Positions 47,605-60,888 of a stretch of DNA of 64,000 nucleotides are shown here, piece after piece. The position numbers were made by a program, and so were the translations under genes. Under the pieces are notes generated by a model that did not search any database, had not been told where the DNA came from, and worked only from the letters and a program-made list of their open reading frames with translations. Source of the DNA: Adiantum capillus-veneris (lineage: Eukaryota; Streptophyta; Polypodiopsida; Polypodiales; Pteridaceae); NCBI GenBank assembly GCA_014529385.2, contig CM043959.1:90424529-90488528 (forward strand). Direction: 5' to 3'. Position 1 is the first letter of the stretch. Each line of letters begins with the position of its first letter.

Positions 47605-48453
47605 TTAGTAAAACATGTTCGGAGCGAGTGCATTACGCCAGTGGAGGTTCGCACAGATCGAATGGTCTCTTTTACTTTTGCGTTCTTGGGCTCTATTGAA
47701 AATCCATGGCGCTTTAGGGAGATTTATCGATCCATCGGATGCTGTCTGCGGCCAATATTGCTCCATACGATCCACATTTCTAAGATCAACCCTGGGTCCC
47801 AAAGTATCTTTCTTGCCGGTAAGATGGTCCCATAGTAGATTACCCACATTCTTGAACATGTGCATTGGATCGAGCAAGTGATTGATCAGAGTCGGGGCCA
47901 ACATGGTAACTCGTACCCTAGAGAGAGTCTCCTCATCCCTGGGATAAACCGTCATCACACATCTCCTTCTGCTCTAACCATGCTTGTGCAGATATCCTCA
48001 GTGGCTCTCTTCCCAAAAAGCCGTCGCGTAAAACATGATTCTGTGGAAGATACACTTGATGACCTTCGTAGATTTGCTTCTTCAATGAGGGCGCCCGACA
48101 TGCATTCAGTTTAGGTCCACATGTGACACATGCTCTATATCAGCTTGTTTGAAGCCCTACATGTATACACATGAGAATAGATAAGCTTGAGAAAAACCAA
48201 GATTTACAGTATTTGAGTTTAAGTGTAAATCACCTTAGCATTTTGTTAGTCCGGGATAGTCATGCATGGTCCACATTAGAATGCCTCTGATCAAAGCATT
48301 CCGTCGACCTGTGTGTCGGCCAATCCACAATTGTTGTGGCTCTTCCAATAGTGGACGAAGATACACATCTATATTCTTCACTTTATACCGCCCCGACACA
48401 ATCAAGCCTAGCCATGGGTGCCCGGACCTTCTTCGTGGTCAACCACGGGGGAA
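47605..48453 (-). pseudogene. CACTA TNP2 transposase core (Transposase_21)
   Basis: Reading leftwards from the solo LTR: IPPWLTTKK, then after a frameshift VKNIDVYLRPLLEEPQQLWI and RGILMWTMHDYP (48250-48400). These match the TNP2 core, where the protein addresses the element ends. Further on, an intact frame (47958-47605) has LDPMHMFKNVGNLLWDHLTG and KDTLGPRVDLRNVDR, a strongly conserved TNP2 block. The gene is broken by frameshifts and by the solo LTR. Confidence 0.82.
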
Positions 48454-50066
<1,613 letters not shown>

Positions 50067-50071
50067 GGAAT

Positions 50072-51300
50072 CTATTCTAATGAAATGCCCACTATGTTCA
50101 TGCTAATTTCCGCTACACACAAGTTTTTAGGCCATTCAATGTTACAGTTGTAGTTGACGATGACAACGGGCCATACACTGTAAGATGTTGATCTTTGACC
50201 AAGTGAGTTTTCATCATCCATAGCCAGGCCTAGGTGCAAATTTCGAGCTTCCTCGCAAAATCCGACCATGTTTCATCTATATGTTTCCAGGGTGTTCAAT
50301 CTGCAGGAATTCGTAGCACACCATCCGAAGATTTTTTCTCCTCATGCCATGATGCTAGGGCGGCCATGGACTTACATTTGAAGAAATGTTTGATGTGAGG
50401 AAGCAGAGAAAAATATAGCAAAACCTTTTGTGGAATTTTTGTTCCGTGGAGATCTACTCAATATTTCTTGGAATCACATTTCGGACACTTCTCCATGTCT
50501 ATGTATTCCCCTCTGAAAAGAATGCAGTCATTAAGACAAGCGTGGATCGAATTCTAATCCATCCCCAAGTTTTGCAAGATCTTTCTTGCTTTCTCTCTAG
50601 AATCTGGCATCACATTATCAGCTGGCAATATGTGGTCTTTGAGAAATCTACACAACAAAAAAATACAGTACAATTGTGTAAAAATCTATCATATCATTAT
50701 ACATCTAGAGTTTTTTATTAAAGTAAACACATTGTAATAGATCACCTGAAAAGCATTGTGATGCTAGTGTCACTCCATCCAAACTTTGTCTGCATGTTGA
50801 GAAGAACCAGGAGCACCTTCAATCTAGACACACGTGCTCCATCCTACAATGGTGTATCGACTTCACTTTTCATATCATCATAGATAAGCCTTTCTGAATC
50901 CATGATCGTCTAGATCATTTCATCAATCTCGGGCTCAAACATTGCCTCGTTGGGAATGTGGTCTGCATGATCATCACCCCGAGCTGTCAAAGGCTACATC
51001 TTGTGGCCTCACATATGTTGCTTGACCAAAGAGCCTGCGAACACGTCTATTGGGTTGCAAGATTGCTGCCTATTGGCCAGCTTTAGAGTCTGACGAGTTA
51101 TAATTGGTAACAACTTGATCTATAATAGATGGATCAAACTTGCCAAATTCGCGAACGTGTTGCAAAGAAACACGTCTTGTCCGTCACACAGCATGCTTGC
51201 ATTGATTACTAGGACATAAGATCCTTGTTGAGAGATAGGTGTTTCGGTTGGATGGCCCCACATTCTCGTCACTACTCATAATGAGGGTAAAAAGCTTATA
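50072..51300 (-). pseudogene. CACTA TNP2 N-terminal part
   Basis: On the minus strand, from 51300: weakly readable start, then FEPEIDEMI, then LKVLLVLLNMQTKFGWSD (near 50760-50820), then LNDCILFRGEYIDMEKCPKC (near 50500-50560), then KVLLYFSLLPHIKHFF (50360-50420), and an intact frame 50269-50072 with NLHLGLAMDDENSLGQRSTS and SVWPVVIVNYN. This is the normal order of TNP2 blocks, including the C-P-x-C zinc-like motif and the L-G-L-A-x-D-G-x-N-P-F block. Single stops and shifts are scattered through it. Confidence 0.83.
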
Positions 51301-51334
51301 AACTGGACATCAAATATTGGAATTCTCCATCTTT

Positions 51335-51372
<38 letters not shown>

Positions 51373-51944
51373 TTCACATTGTAAACTACCTCACATTCTC
51401 TAGTCATGTCCAATCCTTGCACACCTCGGTTTAGAGGTGCACGGAGATTAGAACCACCGGGTTATAGTCTCGTCTTTATTGGTCATTGCATATATTTGTG
51501 GGTACAAGAAATCTACACACCCACGTCTACATGATAGTGCATGTAGTGGACAAAAGCCCTTTGCCTCTTCTCTAGCTGTAGTATTTCACAGCATCTTAAC
51601 ATCTTTTCACAGTAGAACTTTGTTCGAAGGATTACTTAACACATTACATGTTAGCCTCCAATCTAAGTATCATGTCGTTGAAAGCTTTCCAGCTTAAGGT
51701 CGCATCCGTAGAGAGGAAGAGAGGGATCATCATTCGTCTAACTCTAATTTTTTAACTGTAATCTTGAAGGTAGACTCTAATATAAAAACCAATCCAAAAT
51801 CTAACCTAATTGAACATGTGGTGATTCGCTCCATTGAGGAGTAAAAGACTTACCAATGGGGCTAGTAGTTGCATTGATGTGAATGGACCTCACTTCATAA
51901 CACGATTTTAAATTTCAAATTCGTCGTTTGCTCTTGCATGCACG

Positions 51945-52039
<95 letters not shown>

Positions 52040-52084
52040 GTCGAACATGTAGGTGGAATTGTTGGTCCGCATGGTCCATCTAAC

Positions 52085-52335
52085 ATAAATCTAGATCTAA
52101 TTTAATCTTAAACTCAAAATAAACCTAAATCTAATCTAATCTAACGTAAATCTAAATCTGACGTAAATAAACCTAAATCTAATCTAATCTAACATAAATC
52201 TAAAGTTGACGTAAATAAACCTAAATCTAATCTAACGTAAATCTAACTCAAAATAAACGTAAATCTAACCTAATCTTAAACTCAATATAAACATAAATCT
52301 AAATGTAATCTAACCTAATCTAATTTAAATTTTGA
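52085..52335. repeat. AT-rich minisatellite (TAAATCTAATCTAA family)
   Basis: About 250 bp of degenerate tandem words built from CTAAATCTAA, TCTAATCTAACGTAAATC and TGACGTAAATAAACC. A higher-order unit of about 45-50 bp (TAATCTAACRTAAATCTAAA...GACGTAAATAAACC) repeats at least twice. Confidence 0.85.
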
Positions 52336-52387
52336 TGTAATCTCTTTCTCTCTTTGTTTTCTCCCCTTACCTCTCTCTTTCATCTTC

Positions 52388-52390
<3 letters not shown>

Positions 52391-52464
<74 letters not shown>
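52391..52464. repeat. poly-C homopolymer
   Basis: About 74 consecutive Cs flanked by CT dinucleotide runs on both sides. The exact length is unreliable in any assembly. Confidence 0.9.
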
Positions 52465-52466
<2 letters not shown>

Positions 52467-52517
52467 TCTCTCTCTCTCTTTGGTTTTTTATTCTCTCTCT
52501 CTCTTTCTCTTTGTTCA

Positions 52518-52975
52518 ACAGGTCTTGAGTTAAGCTCCTCGTCGTCTAGATCTTTAAGGTCTCTTGGGATAGTTTCCTATGACATTAAAACTCTCTTCTT
52601 CGCGGGTGTGTGTGTGTCTGTGCCAATAAAAAGAGGTATAACCTTTCTATCACCCAAGTGTGGTAGATTGGTTATGCCATTTCCCTCTTGAATAACAGGT
52701 CTTGAGTTCAACTCCTCATCGGCTAGATCTTTAAGGTCTCTTGGGATAGTTTCCTACACCGTTAAAACTCTCTTCTTCTCGGGTGTGTGTGTGTGTGTGG
52801 GTGTGTGTGTGCGCCAATAAAAAGAGGAAAATGGTATAACCTTTCTATCACCCAAGTGTGGTAGATTGGCTATGCCATTTCCCTCTTGAATAACAGGTCT
52901 TGAGTTCAACTCCTCGTCAGCTAGATCTTTAAGGTCTCTTGGGATAGTTTCCTACAATGTTAAAACTCTCTTCTT
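52518..52975 (+). repeat. tandem tRNA-derived SINE-like units
   Basis: Three heads of the same unit start at 52518, 52694 and 52892 (periods 176 and 198; the difference is mainly a GT microsatellite and a short GAAAATG insertion). Each full junction carries GTGTGGTAGATTGG, which resembles a polymerase III A box, and about 40 nt later GAGTTCAACTC, which resembles the B box GGTTCGANTC. Spacing and order fit a tRNA-like SINE head. The first unit is missing its A-box part. Units end in CTTCTTCT-like and GT-rich tails. Confidence 0.5.
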
Positions 52976-53086
52976 CTTCTTCTTCTTCTCTCTTTTCTCT
53001 CTCTCTCTCTCTCTTTTCCTATGTCAATGTGTGTGTATGCATTCTTTGTTTATGCATGTGTGTGTGTGTGTTTTATTTATGCATGT

Positions 53087-53137
<51 letters not shown>

Positions 53138-53252
53138 AACACAATGTGTGTGTGTGTGTGAGAGAGAGAGAGAGGAAGAGAGAGAGAAAGAGGGGAAGGG
53201 AACATGAGGGAGAGGAGAGGGAAGGAGCATTCCTGGCTCTCCTTCCTCTCCT

Positions 53253-53318
<66 letters not shown>

Positions 53319-53399
53319 GAGAAGAAGGAGAGACGGAGGGAGAGCGCGGGTTACCTCTTTGATTGCTTGAGTGCCAAAAACTCAAATCTGAAATCTAAG

Positions 53400-53568
53400 T
53401 TTTCGGGCACTCTTGATTTATTTTTTACCCCTGTCAGTGTCGCTATGTTCATCGCTATGCACATCTCTATGCTACAAATAAACTAGCGACGCCCATACTG
53501 ATGTCGTGAATTTCCACTTTTAAGCATCACATTGCGAGTGTCGCTAATGTGAAGTACCTCTTGTAGTG
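53400..53568. repeat. CACTA right terminus and subterminal repeats
   Basis: It ends CCTCTTGTAGTG, the inverted partner of the left terminus, followed by TTT. Inside are several subterminal words (GTGTCGCTA, CATCGCTA, TAGCGACG, GTGTCGCTAATG). TNP2 starts to the left of it and reads away, so this is the transcriptional 5' end of the CACTA. Confidence 0.9.
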
Positions 53569-54500
53569 TTTTTGGATCAAGTGAGACACTTTCTCTTTCT
53601 GTACCACTCCAATCCCGCTTTACAATGGTACTTGGCCAATACCCATCATTTCCCTATGGTCATTAAACTCTTTGTTCACCTTTGGTAGAGGATGTTCTTT
53701 GAGGTTGTCACAATTTATTTCACGGTTCCCACAAACTGTGAGAAATTGGACAGCACGTTTACCATCTTTGCTGCATATCCTAGCAAACGCTGAACCATCA
53801 TCCATTACCTTTGTTTCCATTCAAACTCCCACAATGTAGGGTTGTCCAAGGATGAGATGATATGAAGATGTATCCTATACAAAGAAGTTTTGGTCAATCT
53901 TTACATCACCTATTGTCACCTTCACACCTGGACATGCTGCATACAATTCATCAGATGAATTGCTTGCCACTTTTACCATCCAACCATGATCTGTGTCCAC
54001 ATCGGCCATTTGCACTTGTTGTAGAGACTCTTTGACATTATGTTTATTTCTGAACCATGGCCAATCAAGGCAACAAATGGCTCTTCAAGATCACCTACCT
54101 TGACCAAATTTTTTGTAGTAGCCCTTGCCCAGTGACTTTGTGAATAGTAGCTCCTAGGAATAGCTTCAACTTCTTCATCATCATTTGAGAAATGCACTTG
54201 CTTCACTCTCCCACTAGATTGGTAGCATCCTACCACAGCTCCATCATACTCCTTATTTTGCAATTGCATCCCTTGTGTCTTCAAGGTTTCTCCGTCAACC
54301 AGTGGACGAGCAACCTCAACAAGAGTTTGCCTCTTTCTCTTGATGATGTCAATGATCTCCTCATGGAATTCACGCTTTGCAATGACAAGGACTTCTCCCA
54401 GAGTGAACTCAATCTTGCTAATCAAAATCCTTTCCTCCAAGACTTTCTTTAAATCTGTAGCAACCTCAATATTAGATTGTAGTTTATAAGTTGGGCCTTT
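53569..54500 (-). pseudogene. gypsy A protease region
   Basis: The minus-strand frame 54440-53973 contains ALIGHGSEINIMSKSLYNK (about 54010-54070). Relatives have Asp where this has Gly-His-Gly, so the catalytic Asp seems lost. Further on, LILGQPYIVG (about 53840-53870) is the second protease hallmark. Then METKVMDDGSAFARICSKDG and a conserved C-V/G-N-R-E stretch run to the CACTA junction, with single stops near 53890, 53818 and 53620. The frame crosses into 16079 after removal of the CACTA. Confidence 0.75.
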
Positions 54501-55495
54501 TGTCTTACCTTTTGTTGGATATTTCTTCTTTCATGTTGTAGACTCCTCCATGAGTACTTCAGGTGGAGATGCTCCTTGTGTCGAGGGTGTTTGAGAAGGC
54601 ATTGAGTTGCTTCTTCCCCCCCTTCTAGAAGCTCTTTTTAATGGTCCTTCATCAGCACTATCACATTGCGCTTCTCTTCTACAATAGCCTCATTTTGTTG
54701 GCATTTTGTAATGTAGGCATGCAATGACAATGAGTCCACTGGATCATTCCATCCTAATTCTAGACGTATGCAATCACGTGCTTCATGTAGAATCTCTTTT
54801 GTAAGATTTTCCTTTTTAGCTAATTGCATGACATTTGGCCAAATTTTACCATGATGGTCACTCACCTCTTCATCACTAAGATGCTCAATTTTTACTCCAG
54901 AAGTAGTTGCCTCAACTGAAGAGATGGCATGATTAGTTACCATATCTTCAACTAAGCTTTTCAATCCCCCCTTCCCAAAGTTAGTTCTCAAGGGTAAATC
55001 TGTCTCTCTTAAGTGTATTTTACCATTCTTAAAAAAGACAACATCTTTTGACAAAGCATCACTAAAATCATGACAATCCCTTCATACATGGTCTGTACTA
55101 TCACACCAAATACATCTATTAACAAACCCTTCTTTGGGCTGTTGCCTTTGCCTAGGAAGTGGCCTTGACGGTTGGCCTTTTTCTTCAATCTTTGCAAGCT
55201 TTACCTTCAAGTTACGCATTCCCTTCACAAGATCATCTAGCATGGACTCATCAAACTTAGGAGCGATAAAAGTAGGCTTTACCATTTTGTCAGAAGTTGA
55301 GGTGGAAGGACTTGTAGTGTTTACTACCATCTTGTCCCTTCTTCTTTGTCGTTTGGCAAGCAGTGAGAGAGCACCTTCAACCTCATTCCAGTCGGTCTTT
55401 AGTCCTTGCTCAACATCTTTATCTTCAAGAAGAAGCTCCAAATTTTCTTGAAACTCTTTACCTGCATCATCAACAGTCTTGCCGGGTTGCGAAGG
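54501..55495 (-). pseudogene. gypsy A gag
   Basis: Minus-strand frames 55441-55082, 55197-55009 and 55054-54638 overlap and together encode a gag C-terminal half. The text includes MVKPTFIAPKFDESMLDDLV, then a knuckle-like CIWCDSTDH followed by a C two frames of context later (about 55085-55110), then VFFKNGKIHLRETDLPLRTN. Similar C-x-W/F-C-D-x-x-x-H knuckles followed by an N-G-K/R-I-H block are known to me from seed-free-plant gypsy elements. A stop and a frameshift lie near 55080. Confidence 0.65.
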
Positions 55496-55496
55496 G

Positions 55497-56687
55497 TCAT
55501 CTTATTATAGCCCATATTTCTAAAGTTGATTCACTTTATCCTCTTTACGTATTTGATAAAAACAGTGTTCTTTCTGTACCGAGCTGCCATCCCCTTTGCT
55601 TCGTGGCATAGCCGGTTAGAACATATGTCAAAGAAGGAAATGGAGACACTCTCTCGTTTGGGCTACTTACCGTCTTTGTCATTTTTTTATTTTCCTTTTT
55701 GTGAGCATTGTCAATATGGAAAGCAAACACGGACACATCGTACACATTCTTTTGAAAAAGAAAGAAAACCCTTAGAGCTTGTGCACAATGATTTATGTGG
55801 GCCTATGCCTTCTAAATCCCATGGTGGTGCGTCCTATTATGCTACATTCATTGACTATGCAGCATGGCATGTTTGGGTCTACACCATGAAGTCTAAAGCT
55901 GAGACCCTTTCTTGCTTCAAGAAGTTCTTATCTAGTGTTGAAACTTAGGTTGAACATAAGTTGAAATCTTTTCACTCAGACAATGGTGTTGAATATGTTT
56001 CCAAACAGTTTACGAATTTTTGTTCAAGTAGGGGAATAAAGCATGAGTTTACAACGTCTTATAACCATGCACAAAATGGAGTTGTGGAGCGAACGAATAG
56101 GACCATCCAAGAGCGGACTATGTCTATGCTATCACAAGCTAATTTACCGTAAGCGTTTTGGGTTGAAGCATTATACACAGTCGTTTACTTAATGAATAGA
56201 TTACCACATGCTTCATTAAAGTTTTGTGTACCTTTGGAGTTATGGTAAGGACATAAATTTTCCTATGAAAAAATCTGCACATTTGGTTGTGAAGCTTATA
56301 CACATGTACCCAAGGAGTTGCGTGCTAAGCTAGATCCTAAATATAGGAAATGCATCTTCATTGGCTATGGTGTAGATGGTCAATTTGGCTATCGTTTATG
56401 GAATCCAAGAAGTTGATCAATGATCCGTAGCAGTGATGTTGTCTTTAATGAGACTAAGATGCATAGATAGCCAGTGAAAGAGGTTGAATTCCGGAAAGTG
56501 ACCATTTTTTATGTATCACCTCCTGTCCAGACAGCTCTCAAGCCACTAACTACACATGCTAGTATGAGTTTTGATCCGTTGCAGATATCTTGAAGAGTCT
56601 CACATCCGCCAAAACGTTTTGTTCCAAGCGTGGATTTTGTTTTGCTGACAGATAGTGGTGAGCCTTCTTGTTACAAAGAGGCTATGT
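55497..56687 (+). pseudogene. copia integrase fragment, plus strand
   Basis: It begins inside the GAG-pre-integrase domain (WHSRLEHMSKKEMETLSRLG, about 55608) with the zinc residues in CEHCQYGKQ. The integrase core shows the first Asp block (LVHNDLCGPMP), the second (FHSDNGVEYVS, about 55973) and the Glu block (NGVVERTNRTIQE). Stops at 55946-55948, 56150-56152, near 56248 and later break it. Sequence past the core (AKLDPKYRKCIFIGY) continues to SCYKEAM at 56687, where another copia's LTR interrupts it. No LTR or RT of its own is present. Confidence 0.85.
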
Positions 56688-56949
56688 TGTTGGGGTTAGG
56701 GTTGTAGAGAAACTCACACAACTTGGAGAAGATGAAAGAAGATTAAGCCACACAGCTTGGAGAAGATGAAGGAAGATCAAGGCACACAGCTGAGAGTATA
56801 TTACTTACCATGCAATGGAAAGATAGATAGCCTTAGAATGAATGGGTGTATATACAATGCACAAGGAAAAAACCTCATAAAGTTGGCAAAACTACCCCGG
56901 TGGTCCTAAGTGTGTTCACACACATCACTACCACATGTATATGGTAGCA
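56688..56949 (-). repeat. copia 3' LTR
   Basis: On the minus strand it starts TGCTACCATATACATG directly after the polypurine tract CCAGGGGGGATT (56961-56950) and ends CCTAACCCCAACA. It holds a duplicated segment: ACACA(G/A)CTTGGAGAAGATGAA occurs near 56711 and 56754. No partner LTR is in the window. Confidence 0.75.
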
Positions 56950-57023
56950 AATCCCCCCTGGAGTGATGTGATGAATGAGACTTGGCACATGAGTAAAGGA
57001 AAGTGCCATCCTTAAGGACATGA

Positions 57024-58487
57024 TCAGTCCACAAAGGGGAGTAAGACCAAAACTTTGCAAAAAACTTTGAACTTCTCATGAGACAATGCCCTTGTGAAAA
57101 TATTTGCAAGGTTGTCCTGTGTTGGCACAGAAGCCAAGCTGATCTCTCCTACTGAGAGCCTCTCGCCAACATAGTGGTAATGCACCTCAATGTGCTTTGT
57201 GCGAGCATGCAAAACTGGGTTCCTTGCAACTACAAATGCGCTCTGACTATCAGTGTAGATAGTGTTGGTAGTGTCCTGTCCAACACGCCATACACACTCA
57301 ATCATAGCTCTGAAGACTGCCCTGTACCTAGCCTCACAACTAGAAGTGGCCACAGTAGGTTTCTTCTTCCTCAGCCATGATATACATGAACTCCCAAGCA
57401 TGAAACAAAAATCACTTGTGGACACTCGTGTGTCAAAACAACGAGCCCAACCTGAGTCCAAAAAAGCATGTAAGTCTGGCAGAAATGATCCCCCCTTGGG
57501 ATTAAAAAAGGCAAAATGTAAAGTACCACTCAAGTAGCGAAAAATTCTCTTGACAGCCTACCAGTTCTTAGATCCTGGGCTATGCATAAATATGCTGGCA
57601 TATGAGACTGCAAAATGAATATCTCGCCTCGTGCTGCATACATAAATGAGGCAGCCAACAACAGTTTGATAAAGAGTGACATCAACAGGATCACTAGCAT
57701 TATGTAGAATTAGCTTCAAACCTGTTTCCATGGTAGTGGCAATAGGCTTGCAATCCTCAAGTCCAAACTTACATATCAATGTTCTATGTAACTTTTCTAA
57801 CACAAGCAATACCACCAACCCTCTGCTTAAACTCTATGCCCAAGTAATGATGCAACATCCCCAAATCTTTCATCTTGAAAGTAGCATTCAAATCAGCCTT
57901 AAATTCAGCAATATGTGCTTCATTGGGACCAATGATTAACAAATCATCCACATAAAGAACAACAATGAGAATTATATCGCCCTCATGCTTTACATACAAT
58001 GTGCTTTCTGTTGGACTGTTACAAAAGCCTCGTTTGACCAAATGAGTGTCAGCCTTCTCATACCAAGCATGAGGAGATTGCTTCAACCCATACAAAGCCT
58101 TCTTACATTTGCACACTTTTTCCTCTTTTCCTTTCTTGACAAAATCGTGAGACTGCATTACATAAACTTCCTCAAACATGTCACCATTCAAGATAGTAGT
58201 AACAATGTTTGATTGATGTACATCCCAACCAAAATGAGCTGCCAATGCACATAGAAAACAAACAGTGGTCATATGACAAGTGGGAGAAAAAGTTTCTTCA
58301 TAATCTATGCCTTTTTGATGCGCATAGCCTTTTTGCAACAAGTATGGCGATCAACCTCACCCTCAGGGTTGCGTTTCAACTTGTAAACCCACTTTGTACC
58401 AATGGCCTTTTTGCTAGGAGGCAAATCACATAAAGTCCATGTGTCATTTTTAATAAGTGCATCATATTCTGATTGCATGGCAGCCAT
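57024..58487 (-). pseudogene. copia reverse transcriptase and RNase H
   Basis: The RT starts near 58487 (SEYDALIKNDTWTL, KAIGTKWVYKLKRN), continues in frame 58341-57784 with KGYAHQKGIDYEETFSP and the catalytic VVLYVDDLLIIG (about 57935-57970), and ends with KMKDLGMLHHYLGIEF. RNase H follows in 57818-57558 and 57533-57024 with DSGWARC in place of the usual D-A-D-W-A, so the first acidic site is altered, then SSCEARYRAV and YTDSQSAFVVARNP. At least four frames are involved. Confidence 0.88.
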
Positions 58488-59704
58488 CCTTTTTTTTTTG
58501 AATTTTATGCTTCATCAAAAGATAGAGGTTCCTCAACATTATGTAGGCTAGACACATCCAAACCATAACAATCTGATGCATAAGATGCATATCAAGAACC
58601 TGAAGAAGTACTCCTGGACAAAGGTGCATCCAATTTACTATCATGCAAAGTATGCACCAGCCATTTTGGCATACCTCTAGCTTGCTCATTTTCAGCCCTT
58701 TCCTCATCAAGTACATCATGTACATCTGCATCAGTAATAGGCTGATCTGTAACATTTTCAAAAACCCCCATAGCCTGTACATTTGACTCATTGGAATTTA
58801 CATTCATATTTTCATGAGTAAAAAGAGGCAACAAAGTGTCATAAATGTCCTTTGCACTTACATTATTGTCTCTAGTACATGACAACAAGGGCTGAATAGA
58901 ATCTTCCACAAACACAACTTCCCGTGAAACCAAAATAATCTTTTGTTTGTGGATGATACAACCGTTAACCTTTGCTTTCATCACTATAACCAACAAGAAT
59001 ACATTTGACAGCCTTATTATTCAATTTTATGCGCTGTGTTTGTGGCACCAAAGCATATGCCAAACCACCAAAAACACGCATGTGTTGAATAGAAGGCTTT
59101 CTATCGTGCCATGCTTCATATGGAGTAATAGATTGCAAGGCTTTCGTGGACACCTGTTTAGTACATAAGTGGCACACATGATGGCCTCAAGTCAAAAACA
59201 ATGTGGCAAAGCTTGACTTTTGACCATACATCGTGCCATTTCCATAAGTGACCTATTTTTCCTCTTTGCAACACCATTTTGTTGAGGTGTATAAGGCACT
59301 GTACATTGGTGTTTTATCCCATGGCTAGCCAAAAATTCATTAAATTCATGAGACATATACTCCCCCCTCGATTGGAACGGAGAGTTCCCATAGTACATTT
59401 GAGACATTTTCAGTCATAGCCAGAAACTGTGTGAAGCACATAAAAACTTCGGACTTCACTTTAAGTGGAAATACCCATGCATGCCTGGAGTAATCATCAA
59501 TGAAAGTCACAAAGTAAACGTAATTTCCCAAGGACAGAGTTTGCATGGGCCCACAAACATCACTATGCACAAGTTGCAACCTGCATGTGGCCCTAGCTGA
59601 ACTATACTTTGTAAACTTAGAATGCTACATTTTACCCAAAATACATCCTTCACAAACATGTTTAACAGGTGCTTCAAGAGGCAGCAAAGAAGCAACCAAA
59701 TCAA
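58488..59704 (-). pseudogene. copia integrase and linker
   Basis: Minus-strand pieces: LVHSDVCGPMQTLSLGNYVY and FIDDYSRHAWVFPLK (59579-59440), then YMSHEFNEFLASHGIKHQCT and PQQNGVAKRKNRSL (59390-59250), then KALQSITPYEAWHDRKPSI and NKAVKCILVGYSDESKG (59177-58965). In the Glu block the residue before Arg/Lys reads A-K-R-K where relatives have A-E-R-K, so the catalytic Glu appears replaced by Lys. The linker to RT (58996-58592) is acidic and not conserved. Confidence 0.83.
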
Positions 59705-60835
59705 ATTTTTGCAAATGCAACAAACTGGAAAAATTCAGATACCCAAAACGTTCATGCCAGAGTTTTGCATCTGAAACAACCCTTGAATTTGCAACTGCAT
59801 TTGCAAAATTTTGTCCACACTTGTCATACAAAATGATCTTATACAACCCATGACACAAAATACTAGATGCAACAATTTCATCACAAAATCTAAGATCATG
59901 AACTCTACATCTGTCATCCACAAATTTGACTACAAGTCCAAGTCTAGCAAGTGCAGATACAAACAAAAGATTCTTCTTGATCCCATACATGTACATAAAG
60001 TGCTTCAACAAGTGTGAAAGAACTGCTGCAAAAGCACAATCTTTCCAACTCCCTGAACCGGATAAGAAGCATTGTTGGCACAAGTGGCTGAATTCCCATG
60101 AGGGATATGCTCGAGAGAGGTAAACAATTTACGATGTGAGGTAATGTGCTTTGTAGCACCACTATCGAAATACCACACATGTGAATCTGCAGCAACTGAC
60201 ATGCATGCATCATGGACACCAGGATTGTAAGGGCACTTTGCACTAAAAGCCCATTCTGCATCAACATCAACATCACAATCTTGTTTCACAGAAGACTCAA
60301 CAATGGATGCATTTGTAGTGAAACCAACCTCTTTCTTCTTAGCCTCTTTGACCTTCAACTTAGGACAATGCTTGATCAAGTGATCGTTAGCTTTACATTA
60401 ATGGCAATGCATCTTCTTTTTTTCCTTATCACCAGATTTCCAAATGAATTGCTGCCAGCAGAAGAATTAGGGACAGGTGATTTTCCACTCGTAGAGGAAC
60501 CATAATTGCATTGCTATTACCACCCTTTCTTTGAGAAACAATAAAAGCTTGTTCAACTGCACGCTGTCTTGTCTTGTTTTTTAAGAAAGTGACTCTTGCA
60601 ACAGCAATGTGCATAATGGATAAAACTTGACCACTTCAGGATTTCCTTGGGTCATAAGTCTTTAGGTACTCGCAAAAGTCTGGTAAGAATCTCGTAAGGC
60701 ATCAAGAATAGTCTGCAAAAGGGAACTGTCTGAAATGACTTCACCTAAAAAAATAAGTTGCTCATTGATATCCTTGACACCATCAAGGAAAGTGTCCATT
60801 TAATCTTCCTCGTGCATAATCTTTGATTCCAGCTC
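59705..60835 (-). pseudogene. copia gag end, zinc knuckle, protease, GAG-pre-integrase
   Basis: Near 60800-60680 a gag core is readable (TFLDGVKDINEQLIFLGEVI, then ILDALRDSYQTFAST). At about 60395-60420 there is a knuckle MHCH-stop-CKANDHLIKHC in which one residue is now TAA. The protease has VWYFDSGATKHITSH (about 60155-60180). GAG-pre-integrase shows DAKLWHERFGYLNFSSLLHL and CEGCILGKM (59770-59625). Gypsy B's LTR or unrelated DNA lies to the right. Confidence 0.78.
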
Positions 60836-60888
60836 TTTATGCTGTCGAGAAATTTGTGGTCTTGCCACAAAAGCACCGGGCTTTTGGC

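Larger units (their letters stand above)
51301..53399. other. CACTA 5' non-coding region rich in simple repeats
   Basis: No gene is seen. It lies between the TNP2 start and the right terminus and should hold the promoter and first intron. It contains (CT)n at 51343-51369 and 51948-52035, an AT-rich minisatellite, a poly-C run, a SINE-like tandem array, (CT)n at 53089-53133, short (GT)n and (GA)n at 53143-53174, and (GT)n at 53255-53312. Confidence 0.6.
53569..55495 (-). mobile_element. gypsy A, gag-protease segment right of the CACTA
   Basis: On the minus strand it encodes gag, a zinc-knuckle-like motif and protease, and ends at the CACTA insertion point. The polymerase half is at 14494-16079. 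The right edge at about 55495 abuts a copia fragment on the plus strand without any LTR, so it looks like a deletion junction rather than a clean insertion. Confidence 0.83.
56688..60835 (-). mobile_element. Ty1/copia element, minus strand, 5' truncated
   Basis: Reading right to left: partial gag, zinc knuckle, protease, GAG-pre-integrase, integrase, RT, RNase H, polypurine tract and 3' LTR. The 5' LTR and primer site are missing; recognisable sequence fades near 60835. It inserted into the plus-strand copia fragment at 56687/56688. All genes are broken by many frameshifts. Confidence 0.87.
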
